A stretch of 12,198 bases of DNA, taken from Sutterellaceae bacterium (GTDB lineage Bacteria > Pseudomonadota > Gammaproteobacteria > Burkholderiales > Burkholderiaceae_F). The stretch is from positions 1 through 12,198 of the forward strand of contig JAUNOJ010000031.1 of assembly GCA_030531135.1 (NCBI GenBank), written 5' to 3'. The notes under the pieces were generated by a model that did no database searches, was not told the DNA's origin, and saw only the letters and a list, made by a program, of their open reading frames with translations. Positions 1-7,448 of this stretch are shown here, one piece after another; position 1 is the first letter of the stretch; each line of letters starts with the position of its first letter. A program made the position numbers and the translations under genes.

Positions 1-597
1 GGCTGCGCGAGAGCCCAACTGCAAGTGGTTGCCGTGCATCTTCATGGGCGCCCAGTGCGTGTAGTACACCTTGCCGCCGATAATAATATTGGCTGCCGGA
101 AAGTCCGTAGCAGAACCCTTGGTGAAGGTGTATACGACACCGGCCCAGTTTTGCGGGGCATTGAAAGCCACTTCACTTACTTTGCCCGTGGGAATGGAAA
201 CGATCTTATCTCCAAAAGATTGGGCAAAGCTCTTCATCATGCCGTCGTAGACCGGGCCCTTGACAAAAGCCCCCATGCCGGAAGCCATGGTGATGGGTTT
301 GTCAAAGGTGCCGCCCAAGTGAAAATCGGCCACGCGCGTGACGACCTTCTTGTTGAGTTTGGCCAAGTAGTCGTTGAATTCCTTGACGTTGACCTTAAAG
401 AGCGGTTCTTCCATCGTCACCAAACCTGTCTTGGATTCGATGATGTAGCTTGCGTCGTACATCGCGTCCATGGAGTTGTAGACGTGAAGCTTAAACTCGC
501 CCATATCAAAAACTTGCACATTGCCCTGATCGGCAAAAGCAGCGCCAGCAGATGCGGCGAGAACAGCGACCACTGCCAAATTGATCATCTTTTTCAT
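1..597 (-). CDS. Secreted MBL-fold-like protein, 3' end missing
   Basis: This minus-strand frame starts at the ATG at 597-595 and stays open to the window edge, so 199 N-terminal residues are seen. A purine-rich AAGGGAG ribosome site lies upstream of the start. Residues 1-22 form a Sec signal peptide: lysines, a hydrophobic core, then AAFA before Asp23. The mature part resembles the metallo-beta-lactamase fold: a 'YIIESKTGLVTMEEP' strand-turn (about 51-65), a DFHLGG segment (91-96) where active enzymes carry HxHxDH, and IIGGKVYYTHWAP (about 172-184), like the late strands of the fold. The zinc-binding HxHxDH motif is absent, so the protein is probably non-hydrolytic or uses other residues. 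Exported to the periplasm by prediction. It diverges from the HxlR regulator, which may control it. The fold call rests on motif resemblance only. Confidence 0.72.
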   Translation of the reverse strand, partial: MKKMINLAVVAVLAASAGAAFADQGNVQVFDMGEFKLHVYNSMDAMYDASYIIESKTGLVTMEEPLFKVNVKEFNDYLAKLNKKVVTRVADFHLGGTFDKPITMASGMGAFVKGPVYDGMMKSFAQSFGDKIVSIPTGKVSEVAFNAPQNWAGVVYTFTKGSATDFPAANIIIGGKVYYTHWAPMKMHGNHLQLGSRAA

Positions 598-709
598 TTT
601 TTTGCACTCCCTTGAGTTTTGAAAAATTGCGTTGTCCCCTACTCTGTCACGGGGCTTGAAACGGTCTCTCAGATCAGTCTCTTTAAGTAACCGAATCTCT
701 TTAAGCGAG

Positions 710-738
710 AATATAAAACGCAAGATTTTTGTCGTCAA
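710..738 (-). promoter_or_regulatory. Sigma70-type promoter for the MBL-like gene
   Basis: On the minus strand, TTGACG (738-733) and TATATT (715-710) are separated by exactly 17 bases, a near-consensus sigma70 promoter. Transcription would start near 703 and give a leader of about 105 nt before the ATG at 597. The 10-base direct repeat TCTCTTTAAG (678-687 and 696-705, 18-base period) lies at and just downstream of the predicted start and could bind a regulator. Confidence 0.6.
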
Positions 739-777
739 GACGTTACGCTTATGCGACCGACTATCCAAAAGAGCCTT

Positions 778-795
778 GGTTACATTGAGGTAACC
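778..795. promoter_or_regulatory. Dyad GGTTAC-N6-GTAACC, possible HxlR operator
   Basis: A perfect 6-base inverted repeat with a 6-base spacer lies between the divergent MBL-like and hxlR-type genes, about 40 bases upstream of the minus-strand -35 box. The half-site GTAAC recurs at 687-691 and 797-802. HxlR proteins are dimeric winged helices that bind short dyads, often in the shared spacer with a divergent target. Assigning this dyad to the neighbouring HxlR is inference. Confidence 0.35.
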
Positions 796-889
796 GGGTA
801 ACTTTGATGAGACTTTTTACAGGTATTGGGGTTGGCAAGGGGTTGGAAGAAATCGGCGTTTTGCGGTCTTAAGCAAATGCAAAAAACTC

Positions 890-898
890 TGTTACAAT
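890..898 (+). promoter_or_regulatory. Extended -10 promoter for the HxlR gene
   Basis: TGTTACAAT (890-898) combines an upstream TG with a TACAAT -10 box, 45 bases before the hxlR-type start. There is only a poor -35 match (TTAAGC at 869-874, 18-base spacing), as is usual for extended -10 promoters. A short AGGA ribosome site follows about 10 bases ahead of the ATG at 943. Confidence 0.4.
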
Positions 899-942
899 CT
901 TTTTAAGTTTTGATCTCTTTTGGATACTAATAGGAAATTTTC

Positions 943-1317
943 ATGGACAGAAATATGATCGTGGATGCGTATGCACCCGACTGCCCCATTCGCAATGTGT
1001 TGGCAAGATTGAGCGACAAGTGGTCGTTGTTGCTTCTTTATTGGCTCAATCAAAAGGATGTGATGCGCTTTGGGGACCTTCGCCGTGCGGTGCCCGACAT
1101 TTCGCAAAAGATGCTCACGGTCACGTTGCGCACGTTGGAAGTCGACGGCTTTGTGACGCGCAAGGTCTATCCGGAAATTCCGCCCAAGGTCGAGTATGCG
1201 TTAACCGACCGTGCGAGGTCTTTTATTCCGCACATGGAGGCTTTGATCGGTTGGGCGGTTGAGAACATGACCGAGATTGTGGCCGATCGCAGGAAGAATT
1301 TGTCGACGGACAGTTAA
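943..1317 (+). CDS. HxlR-family winged-helix transcriptional regulator
   Basis: This is a 124-residue cytoplasmic DNA-binding protein of typical HxlR length. Residues 13-20 (DCPIRNVL) and the following LSDKWSLLLLYWL are the family's hallmark first helix. The segment MRFGDLRRAVPDISQKMLTVTLRTLEVDGFVTR is the helix-turn-helix with recognition helix, followed by the wing (KVYPEIPPKVEYALT). Cys14 is the only cysteine and sits where redox-sensing members such as HypR and YodB of Bacillus carry their reactive cysteine, so it could sense electrophiles or oxidants by thiol chemistry. The divergent MBL-like gene is the obvious candidate target, and autoregulation is possible. Family assignment is firm; ligand and target are inferred. 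Confidence 0.9.
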   Translation: MDRNMIVDAYAPDCPIRNVLARLSDKWSLLLLYWLNQKDVMRFGDLRRAVPDISQKMLTVTLRTLEVDGFVTRKVYPEIPPKVEYALTDRARSFIPHMEALIGWAVENMTEIVADRRKNLSTDS

Positions 1318-1349
1318 GCATTGACGTTTTCCTACCGCTCGATCAATTT

Positions 1350-1374
1350 GGGGCTCTCCGTCACGGCGAGCCCC
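1350..1374. terminator. Hairpin terminator between convergent genes
   Basis: GGGGCTC and GAGCCCC pair across an inner CCG-TCA-CGG helix, separated by one T/C mismatch, giving a strong GC-rich stem. The flanks are moderately T-rich (GATTGTTTCTATT on the plus side; CAAATTG on the minus side). It sits between the 3' end of the HxlR gene and the 3' end of the VIT-VWA gene, so it can stop transcription from both sides. The U-tracts are imperfect. Confidence 0.65.
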
Positions 1375-1382
1375 GATTGTTT

Positions 1383-3668
1383 CTATTGAGCGGTTAAAGA
1401 CAGATACGTGTCGTCGTCACCCAAAAGTTCTTTGACCCAACTTCGGTCTTCGGAGAACTTTGCCAAGAGCAAGCGGGCGTCGTCCGGCGCCGTTTGATCG
1501 AGCCACGCCCAAATGCGTTCGCGACAAGCTCGATTCAGTAACCAACGCTTGCGGTTGCGATGCTCTCCGAACTTTTCGCTGACCCACAGAGACAATACGG
1601 CAGCAATCAATCTGCGTTCGATGGCTTCATCGCCAAGGCGCTGTTCGATTCCCGGAACAACGGCTCTGACGAAATCACACAACCGCTGATAGACGTAATC
1701 CAAGAACGGGTTTTCGGCATTCAGAGTTCGCTCGAGGCCGGCACCAAACTCAGCTCGAATCTCGCGTTGAAGGACGTCGAACCAGAACTGTTCAAAGTTT
1801 TTCTCTGTCGTTTTCTTTTTCGGCTGTCCGCTATCCGGCATGCACAGTTCATCAGGAAAGCTCATACACGGAGGCGGTGGCAACAAGCAATCCATCTCTA
1901 CCTTGTCATTCGAGAAACTCTCTACACAATACATAGGCGTTCGAAGGATTCTAGGGAGGCTCTCAAATCGGTTCACCGGCATCTGCGGCACCTGTTGCAA
2001 CTGCGGCATGCCGTCGGTCTTTTCGTCTTCTGCGCGCTCTTTGACCAAAACGAACTTGGTGTCAGGCGTCAATAGATCTTCCCGGGCGGCAAAGGCGGCT
2101 TTTTCATCGTCCTCGAGCGCATTGTAGATTTGCGTGCCTACAAGCTTTCTCACGGCGCTTTTTAGAGAAACAGCAATCGGTTGCACTTTGGCACGCAACG
2201 TCACCTGTGCCCCACCCGCTTCGCAAGTCAATTCCGATGTCACTACGGACAAAATAACCTCATTGAAATACACCGGGACACTCGCGCCTTCGGTAAGAAC
2301 TGTCGGCAACTCAAGCGCAAATTGCGCAAACTCTTCCGGTGCGAGTTTGACTGCTTGCAATCGGCGGCCGCGCATCGCGTTGACAACACGCCCCACCGCT
2401 TCGCTCATGTCTTCGGCGGGCATCACGCGCTCAAAATGCCCGCCCGTGGCAGCAGCCAATTCTTTGAGTTGACCGACACAGGAGGCGCTGCCGACATGGA
2501 TCACATGTACGCGAACGCCGGACGCAATCGCATCGTCCACGTCTAGCATTCCCCAGACTTCGCCGTCGGTGATCAAAAGTACGTCGGCACGAGCATCGGG
2601 CTCAAGCGACAACGCATGCTGCAGGGCCTTCTCCATTTCGGTTCCGCCCAAATCGGCCTGAATATCGGCGCATGCCGGCAGAAAGTCTCTGCGTAAAAAG
2701 CGATCGGTTGCTTTGCTCAATTGCCCGATGACGGTGTCAACCCGATTGCCGAAACGCATCAGAGCAACTTCGTCTTTGGGCGTCAAGCGATCGGAAAACG
2801 CCGCCAAGGCGCGTCGGACTTGAGCAATCGAAATGCCCACCATCGAGCCCGAGCAATCGACAAGAAGCTTGACCTTGATGTCGTTGGTCGCAGCATACAT
2901 CTTGGGCGGCGTAAAAACGGCCACCCCGGAAGCAATACAGTCGTATTCGCATGCGTAGACGGCATTGATGGCGGGGACATCTTCGAACTTCACCGCAATG
3001 TCGCGATCGGCATAAGCGTTGTCGATTGTGACGACCAAAGATTCGCTTTCGTGCGTGACCTTTGCGGGATGCGTCAAACACGAAATCGACTTGGCTTGAG
3101 CGCACTCTCCCGTCACAGTCAATTGCACCGACACCGGCAACTCAAACGTCATGTCCGTTTCCACGCGCTGGTGCGGCAACAATTGCCCTTGGCGACCGTC
3201 GGCCGAATACATGTCGGGGATTACGGTCGGGATGACCACGCGCACGGCACCGTCAACCCAATCCAAAATTTGCGCAGTCGTGATTTCGATTTCGACCGTA
3301 TCGCCGGGCTTTACATTGCCCAGATTGATCGTGGCAATGCCGTGCATGGGGTCGGAGATTTCAAGCATCACCGGCAAGTCGCCCTCAGAAATGCCGCGCT
3401 CGTAGGTGTCGTCGGCTTCTTGGCTCTTCAAAAGCTGCGCCGACAAACGCTCGCCGTTGATGGTCACAGAAACGTCGGTAACAACGCTTCTGTGCGACAA
3501 CGGAAAGGAGTACGCGACTTCGGCAACGTCTTTGCCCGTGTGATGAAACGTCTGGCGGCTGTTTAGGATCAACAACAGCCCTGAGAGATTGCCCTCCCAA
3601 CGAATGCTTTTAAGCAGCACGGCGTCGGCGTTTTCACCCGTCAAACCCAAAGTGTTTTCTTCAAGCAT
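1383..3668 (-). CDS. Cytoplasmic VIT and VWA domain protein
   Basis: This 761-residue protein starts at the ATG at 3668-3666, chosen because GAGGAG lies 7 bases upstream; a longer frame from 3713 has no ribosome site. No signal peptide or membrane segment is seen, unlike many VIT-VWA proteins that are exported. Residues about 12-140 form a VIT (vault/inter-alpha-trypsin) domain. A VWA domain follows, with an intact metal site: D271-C-S273-G-S275, T343 in GGTEMEKAL, and D368 in LITDGE. After a beta-rich segment comes a proline/cysteine-rich linker near 595-605 (a run of four prolines), then a helical C-terminal region of about 135 residues that I do not recognise. VWA domains with this site bind partner proteins through Mg2+. 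It lies 88 bases downstream of the MerR gene and is probably its operon partner, acting as a regulated scaffold or adaptor. Domain calls are firm; the role is inferred. Confidence 0.88.
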   Translation of the reverse strand: MLEENTLGLTGENADAVLLKSIRWEGNLSGLLLILNSRQTFHHTGKDVAEVAYSFPLSHRSVVTDVSVTINGERLSAQLLKSQEADDTYERGISEGDLPVMLEISDPMHGIATINLGNVKPGDTVEIEITTAQILDWVDGAVRVVIPTVIPDMYSADGRQGQLLPHQRVETDMTFELPVSVQLTVTGECAQAKSISCLTHPAKVTHESESLVVTIDNAYADRDIAVKFEDVPAINAVYACEYDCIASGVAVFTPPKMYAATNDIKVKLLVDCSGSMVGISIAQVRRALAAFSDRLTPKDEVALMRFGNRVDTVIGQLSKATDRFLRRDFLPACADIQADLGGTEMEKALQHALSLEPDARADVLLITDGEVWGMLDVDDAIASGVRVHVIHVGSASCVGQLKELAAATGGHFERVMPAEDMSEAVGRVVNAMRGRRLQAVKLAPEEFAQFALELPTVLTEGASVPVYFNEVILSVVTSELTCEAGGAQVTLRAKVQPIAVSLKSAVRKLVGTQIYNALEDDEKAAFAAREDLLTPDTKFVLVKERAEDEKTDGMPQLQQVPQMPVNRFESLPRILRTPMYCVESFSNDKVEMDCLLPPPPCMSFPDELCMPDSGQPKKKTTEKNFEQFWFDVLQREIRAEFGAGLERTLNAENPFLDYVYQRLCDFVRAVVPGIEQRLGDEAIERRLIAAVLSLWVSEKFGEHRNRKRWLLNRACRERIWAWLDQTAPDDARLLLAKFSEDRSWVKELLGDDDTYLSLTAQ

Positions 3669-3756
3669 AAGTGCTCCTCGAAGATTTTGGACGCATTCCG
3701 CCTTGAACCCCAAGCAAATTTGCCCGGAGCTTCAAAGCCGAAAATAGCGATAAAAC

Positions 3757-4146
3757 TTATTTGTTCGGAAGAAGTTCGATGATCGAGGTCACCAGACGGC
3801 GCACCTCTTGGGCATCCAGGCCCGACTCTTCCGGATCGATGACTAAAGAAACTCCGGGAGCCAAATGGATGTGGCTCAAAACGGTGACGGTGCCGGGCTT
3901 AACTTTAGAGCGCGGCACTTCGGCGGGCTCTGAGAGCATTGCGCGAATGCTCTCTAAACTTCGTCCCTCCTCCGTCAGACGCTTGATACGCAACAGCGAT
4001 TCCAAATGTTTGGCAACATAGTGCGCGCCGCGGCGTTCACCGATGGGGCGGTCGACGAGTTCATTTTGGATATAGAAACGAATCGTGCGTACCGTCAATC
4101 CGGTCAGGCGGCTTAGGTCGTCGATGCTGTAGCGTTGTTCGGTCAT
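3757..4146 (-). CDS. MerR-family transcriptional regulator
   Basis: This 129-residue protein has a MerR winged helix at its N-terminus: YSIDDLSRLTGLTVRTIRFYIQNEL (helix-turn-helix, residues 6-30) then the wing ERRGAHYVAKHLESLLRIKRL and a start of the dimerisation helix (SLESIRAMLSEP). A small C-terminal part (about 75-129) carries HIHLAPGVSLVIDPEESG, a beta-rich segment that could be an effector or partner-binding site; no metal-binding cysteine cluster is visible, so a metal sensor of the MerR/CueR type is unlikely. AAGGAA lies ahead of the ATG. The gene leads a two-gene unit with the VIT-VWA gene and faces the SNF2-Hsp70 arm across a 188-base spacer (to the ATG at 4335) with a dyad, so it likely controls both arms. 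Effector unknown. Confidence 0.88.
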   Translation of the reverse strand: MTEQRYSIDDLSRLTGLTVRTIRFYIQNELVDRPIGERRGAHYVAKHLESLLRIKRLTEEGRSLESIRAMLSEPAEVPRSKVKPGTVTVLSHIHLAPGVSLVIDPEESGLDAQEVRRLVTSIIELLPNK

Positions 4147-4158
4147 GGTTTGAGTTCC

Positions 4159-4188
4159 TTTACAACGTAAATATTAAACACTTATAAT
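4159..4188 (+). promoter_or_regulatory. Rightward promoter of the helicase-Hsp70 arm
   Basis: TTTACA (4159-4164) and a consensus TATAAT (4183-4188) are separated by 18 bases. The start site would be near 4195, leaving a leader of about 140 nt before the ATG at 4335. The left arm of the 28-base dyad overlaps the -10 box, so a bound regulator would meet RNA polymerase directly. The slightly long spacer is compatible with MerR-type distortion control. Confidence 0.5.
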
Positions 4189-4193
4189 GTCAA
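4164..4193 (-). promoter_or_regulatory. Possible leftward promoter of the MerR-VWA arm
   Basis: A perfect TTGACA on the minus strand (4193-4188) overlaps the rightward -10 box. The best -10 at normal spacing is poor: TACGTT (4169-4164), 18 bases away. A strong -35 with a weak -10 suits an activator-dependent promoter, but the exact element cannot be fixed by eye. Confidence 0.3.
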
Positions 4194-4204
4194 ATACAAG
4201 TGTT
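4177..4204. promoter_or_regulatory. 28-base dyad in the divergent promoter
   Basis: AACACTT (4177-4183) and AAGTGTT (4198-4204) are a perfect 7-base inverted repeat separated by 14 bases, with further symmetric pairs inside (4185/4196, 4186/4195, 4188/4193) and outside (4172-4174 with 4207-4209). It lies over both divergent promoters. The encoded MerR protein is the natural candidate to bind it. MerR operators usually lie within the promoter spacer, and here the dyad is shifted onto the -10 region, so repression or control of the opposite arm is equally plausible. Confidence 0.5.
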
Positions 4205-4247
4205 ATATAAATATTTTTCTAATTGCACATGTTTTCGATTTTGATTT

Positions 4248-4260
4248 GACCGATACGGTC
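4248..4260 (+). promoter_or_regulatory. Short dyad GACCG-ATA-CGGTC in the helicase leader
   Basis: A perfect 5-base inverted repeat with a 3-base loop lies 75 bases before the helicase ATG. It is placed between a possible -35 (TTGATT, 4241-4246) and -10 (TATTAC, 4263-4268) at 16-base spacing, so it could be an operator of a second promoter, or a small hairpin in the leader RNA. No target is known. Confidence 0.3.
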
Positions 4261-4334
4261 GATATTACCCGACAAATTTCAAGCTGAATTAAACTCTGCC
4301 AACAGCCCTTGTTTTGCCAAAGTTTTTATTCGTT

Positions 4335-7300
4335 ATGACAACACACGACATCTTTAAACCCGGCTCCACAGTACGCCTCAAGGCCGATACGTCCAAAATC
4401 GGCACTATCACCGACCGCGATCCCCGAAACACCGGCAACAACAGAGTGCGTGTCCATGTTCGTTGGCACAACGGCGGAACCGAATATGTGCTTGACTGCG
4501 CTCTGGAAGCGATGCAACAAGAAGAACAAACCGTTGAAGATATCATTGAGGGCGGACACTACGGCAAAAGCAACGAGTTGCGCGCTGCCATCACTTTCTT
4601 TCGCTTAAGCGGGTGCTTGGACAACCTGATTTACAGTTTGAATGTTACAAACACTCAATTTTTCGCGTACCAATTCAAGCCTTTGATCAAATTCCTTGCC
4701 TCACGCAATCGTTCGCTGTTGATTGCCGACGAGGTCGGTTTGGGTAAGACCATCGAAGCCGGACTCATATGGACGGAAATGCGCATGCGTAACAACGCAC
4801 GTCGTCTTCTGGTTTTGTGCCCGGCCGTATTGTGCGAAAAGTGGCAAAACGAATTGAAAACCAAGTTCAATGTCGATGCTCAGATTGTCAACGCCGAAGA
4901 ACTGGCAGACAAAATCTCCGCCATTCGACAAGGGACACTGACAAACTGCGTTTTGATCGGTAGCTACCAGGGCTTGCGCGACACCAAAGATGCCAGCATT
5001 TCTCGTGTCGAACTGCATCGCATCCTATCGCTTGGCGGCAAAGAGCAGGAGTTCGATTTGATCGTGGCTGACGAAGCTCACTCTTTCAGAAACCAAGACA
5101 GCGCCACCTATCGTCTCGTTGAAAAGCTCAAAGAGTTTTGCGCGTCGCTCTTGTTGTTGTCGGCTACGCCGGTTCAGACCAAGACGGAAAACCTTTTTAC
5201 GCTTGTGCACTTGCTTGAACCCGATACCTTTGCTTATAACTGGGTATTGGAGCATGAACTCCAATATGCTTCTCAAGGTGTTTTGCTCGCGGGCGATGTC
5301 GTTTCCGGCCAATTGACGTACGACCAATACCGAACGCGCCTGAGTGCTTTGCCCAATCATCGTATCGTCGAGCGTCTGATTGACAACATTCCTTCACTCG
5401 AAAACTATGCGCGACACAACACAAAACTCGACATTGCCGAGCAACTCTTGCGCATCAGCCCCTTAAACAGCATCTTGTCACGCACGCTCAAACGCGAAGT
5501 CCAGGAAAATCGCGTTATCCGCAAACCCGTGTGTCTGCGTGTCGAAATGAACGATGTCGAAAAGAAGTTTTATAACGCTATTCGTCGTCGCATCTTTGAA
5601 ACCTATCGCTACTCGGAAAAACCTTCTCAACTGCTGACATCCATGGCCGAGCGCCAAATGTCGAGTTCCCTGCAAGCCTCGTACCTGTATTGGCTCGAGG
5701 AGCCGGAAGCCAAGCAGGAAACGGATTTGGAATCCAATGAGTATTTGACCGAAATTTCCGAAATCGTTCAAAGCGAAACACCGGCTTTGCGCGAAGTTCT
5801 CAATACCACCGTCAGCCTCTTTCCCAATGCCCGGGAGCTCTTGGCGCATGACTCGAAACTGGAACGCCTTTTGAAAAGCCTCTCTCAATATTGGCAACAA
5901 AACCCCGGCAAAAAGGTCATTTTGTTTTCGTTTTTCAAGAGAACGTTGCGCTACTTGCAGGAAAACCTTTCCGCTTACGGCATCGAAACGGCCATCTATG
6001 ACGGCAACGTGCCGATGAAAGACAGAACGCCGTTGATCGAGCGCTTTAAAAACGGCTCGATTCAAGTTTTGCTCTGCTCGGAAGCTGCTGCCGAAGGTAT
6101 CGATCTGCAGTTTGTCTCTCACATGATCAACTATGACCTGCCTTGGAATCCGGCCAAAATCGAACAACGTATCGGTCGTATCGACCGTATCGGGCAAGAA
6201 GAACCCCGAATTTTGATTCATAACCTCGTCTATGCCGACACGGTAGACGACGAAATCTATTCTCGTCTCATTGAGCGCTTTCATTTGATGGAACAGGCGT
6301 TGGGCATTGCCGAAGAAGTTTTGGGTGAACTCTTCCAAAGCCTTGCGCAAGATCTCTATAGCCACGAACTCTCGAGCAAGGAGCGACAAGATCGCATCGA
6401 TCAGACGGCTTTGGCCATCGAAAACCAAAAGCGCCTCGAGGATCAGGCCAGAAACGAGTCGATCACATTTGATATTTTCTCCGCTCAGGCCAAAGAAGCC
6501 ATGCAATTGGAGCGTTTTGTGACCGACATGGATATTTTCAACTTGGTCAACGAATTTTTCGAGCGCGAAGGCAGTGGCTGTCGTTTGGTTATCGACAATC
6601 CCGAAACACGTCTCTATCTACCCGTTCTCTCGACAAAGATTCGAAACGACTTTGCCGAATTCATCAAGAAAACAAACGATGCCGGCAAAACACGGCTTTT
6701 TGAAACCAAGCCCCCAAAGCTCTTATTTAAAAACAAAGAAGGCATTCAAACCGGACCCGACATCGAAGTCGTGTCTCAGTACCATCCGATCGTGCGTTTC
6801 ATTCGTGCCTGGTTGAGTGAGCGCAAAGAAAAAGCCTACAAGGCCGTGGCTGTCAAATTAAAACTTTCCGATCTTAATTTCGGAAAAGACGTTGCTGCCA
6901 TTGCCGCCGGCGATTATGTCTTTGACACACGTTGCTTTTCTTTTACGGGAAGCACGGGCTTAACCAACATGTCTTTGGGATATCGCGTGAAGTCTCTTGC
7001 TACCGGACGGTTTTTGGACGATGCACAAGCCGAGCTCTTGGTCAATGCCGCGAGTATTTACGGCAAGGATTGGTTCACCGTCAAACAAGAGATCAACCCC
7101 AACGATGTCCTCGAACTTTATTACGACTGTAACGACGCTTTGGATTACGACAGCAGTGCATACGTCGATAAGAGAACAGAAGCCGACAACGACCGAGTCG
7201 ACTTTCAAATCGCACAATTCGTCAAAGAAAAGCAACGCCTTCAGGAACGATTTGAAGACCAACTTTTTCAGCTGTCCCTACAAAGCGATCACGGTGTTGC

Positions 7301-7445
7301 CGGCCGCCGCGCCGCACTGAACAAACGCCATGCCGAGGAAATCAAGCGTATCGATACAAGAATTGAGGACATCGAATACGGACGTTTGAAAACAAAGCAT
7401 CACAACGAACACGTCAATTGCGGCGTCATTCGTCTGGAGGCCTGA
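4335..7445 (+). CDS. SNF2/HepA-type ATP-dependent helicase
   Basis: This is a 1036-residue superfamily 2 ATPase that would translocate on double-stranded nucleic acid and remodel bound protein. Near residues 8-60 there is a small beta-rich, KOW-like segment (PGSTVRLKADTSKIGTITD, then VRVRWHNGGTEYVL-type strands). Motif I is ADEVGLGKT with K138; motif II is DEAH (246-249); motif III is LLLSATPV; motifs V-VI in the second RecA lobe are EAAAEGIDLQ and QRIGRIDRIGQ (611-621). The last 350 residues are accessory and end in a charged coiled coil. Organisation recalls RapA/HepA and the SNF2 subunits of defence systems (DrmD, DpdE). The ATG at 4335 was preferred over a TTG at 4314; neither has a clear ribosome site. 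It is 3 bases from the Hsp70-like gene. Confidence 0.92.
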   Translation: MTTHDIFKPGSTVRLKADTSKIGTITDRDPRNTGNNRVRVHVRWHNGGTEYVLDCALEAMQQEEQTVEDIIEGGHYGKSNELRAAITFFRLSGCLDNLIYSLNVTNTQFFAYQFKPLIKFLASRNRSLLIADEVGLGKTIEAGLIWTEMRMRNNARRLLVLCPAVLCEKWQNELKTKFNVDAQIVNAEELADKISAIRQGTLTNCVLIGSYQGLRDTKDASISRVELHRILSLGGKEQEFDLIVADEAHSFRNQDSATYRLVEKLKEFCASLLLLSATPVQTKTENLFTLVHLLEPDTFAYNWVLEHELQYASQGVLLAGDVVSGQLTYDQYRTRLSALPNHRIVERLIDNIPSLENYARHNTKLDIAEQLLRISPLNSILSRTLKREVQENRVIRKPVCLRVEMNDVEKKFYNAIRRRIFETYRYSEKPSQLLTSMAERQMSSSLQASYLYWLEEPEAKQETDLESNEYLTEISEIVQSETPALREVLNTTVSLFPNARELLAHDSKLERLLKSLSQYWQQNPGKKVILFSFFKRTLRYLQENLSAYGIETAIYDGNVPMKDRTPLIERFKNGSIQVLLCSEAAAEGIDLQFVSHMINYDLPWNPAKIEQRIGRIDRIGQEEPRILIHNLVYADTVDDEIYSRLIERFHLMEQALGIAEEVLGELFQSLAQDLYSHELSSKERQDRIDQTALAIENQKRLEDQARNESITFDIFSAQAKEAMQLERFVTDMDIFNLVNEFFEREGSGCRLVIDNPETRLYLPVLSTKIRNDFAEFIKKTNDAGKTRLFETKPPKLLFKNKEGIQTGPDIEVVSQYHPIVRFIRAWLSERKEKAYKAVAVKLKLSDLNFGKDVAAIAAGDYVFDTRCFSFTGSTGLTNMSLGYRVKSLATGRFLDDAQAELLVNAASIYGKDWFTVKQEINPNDVLELYYDCNDALDYDSSAYVDKRTEADNDRVDFQIAQFVKEKQRLQERFEDQLFQLSLQSDHGVAGRRAALNKRHAEEIKRIDTRIEDIEYGRLKTKHHNEHVNCGVIRLEA

Positions 7446-7448
7446 TTC

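Noticed and set aside
25..615. Open plus-strand frame of 196 codons at the left edge
   Set aside because: The opposite strand gives a signal peptide, a ribosome site and MBL-like motifs. The plus product is low-complexity and shows no domain.
2721..3566. Open plus-strand frame of 281 codons inside the VIT-VWA gene
   Set aside because: It is antisense to a protein with clear VIT and VWA motifs. Its histidine- and arginine-rich product shows no domain.
5478..6506. Open minus-strand frame of 342 codons inside the helicase gene
   Set aside because: It lies fully antisense to a helicase with all catalytic motifs, has no recognisable domain and no ribosome site. It is a shadow of codon bias.
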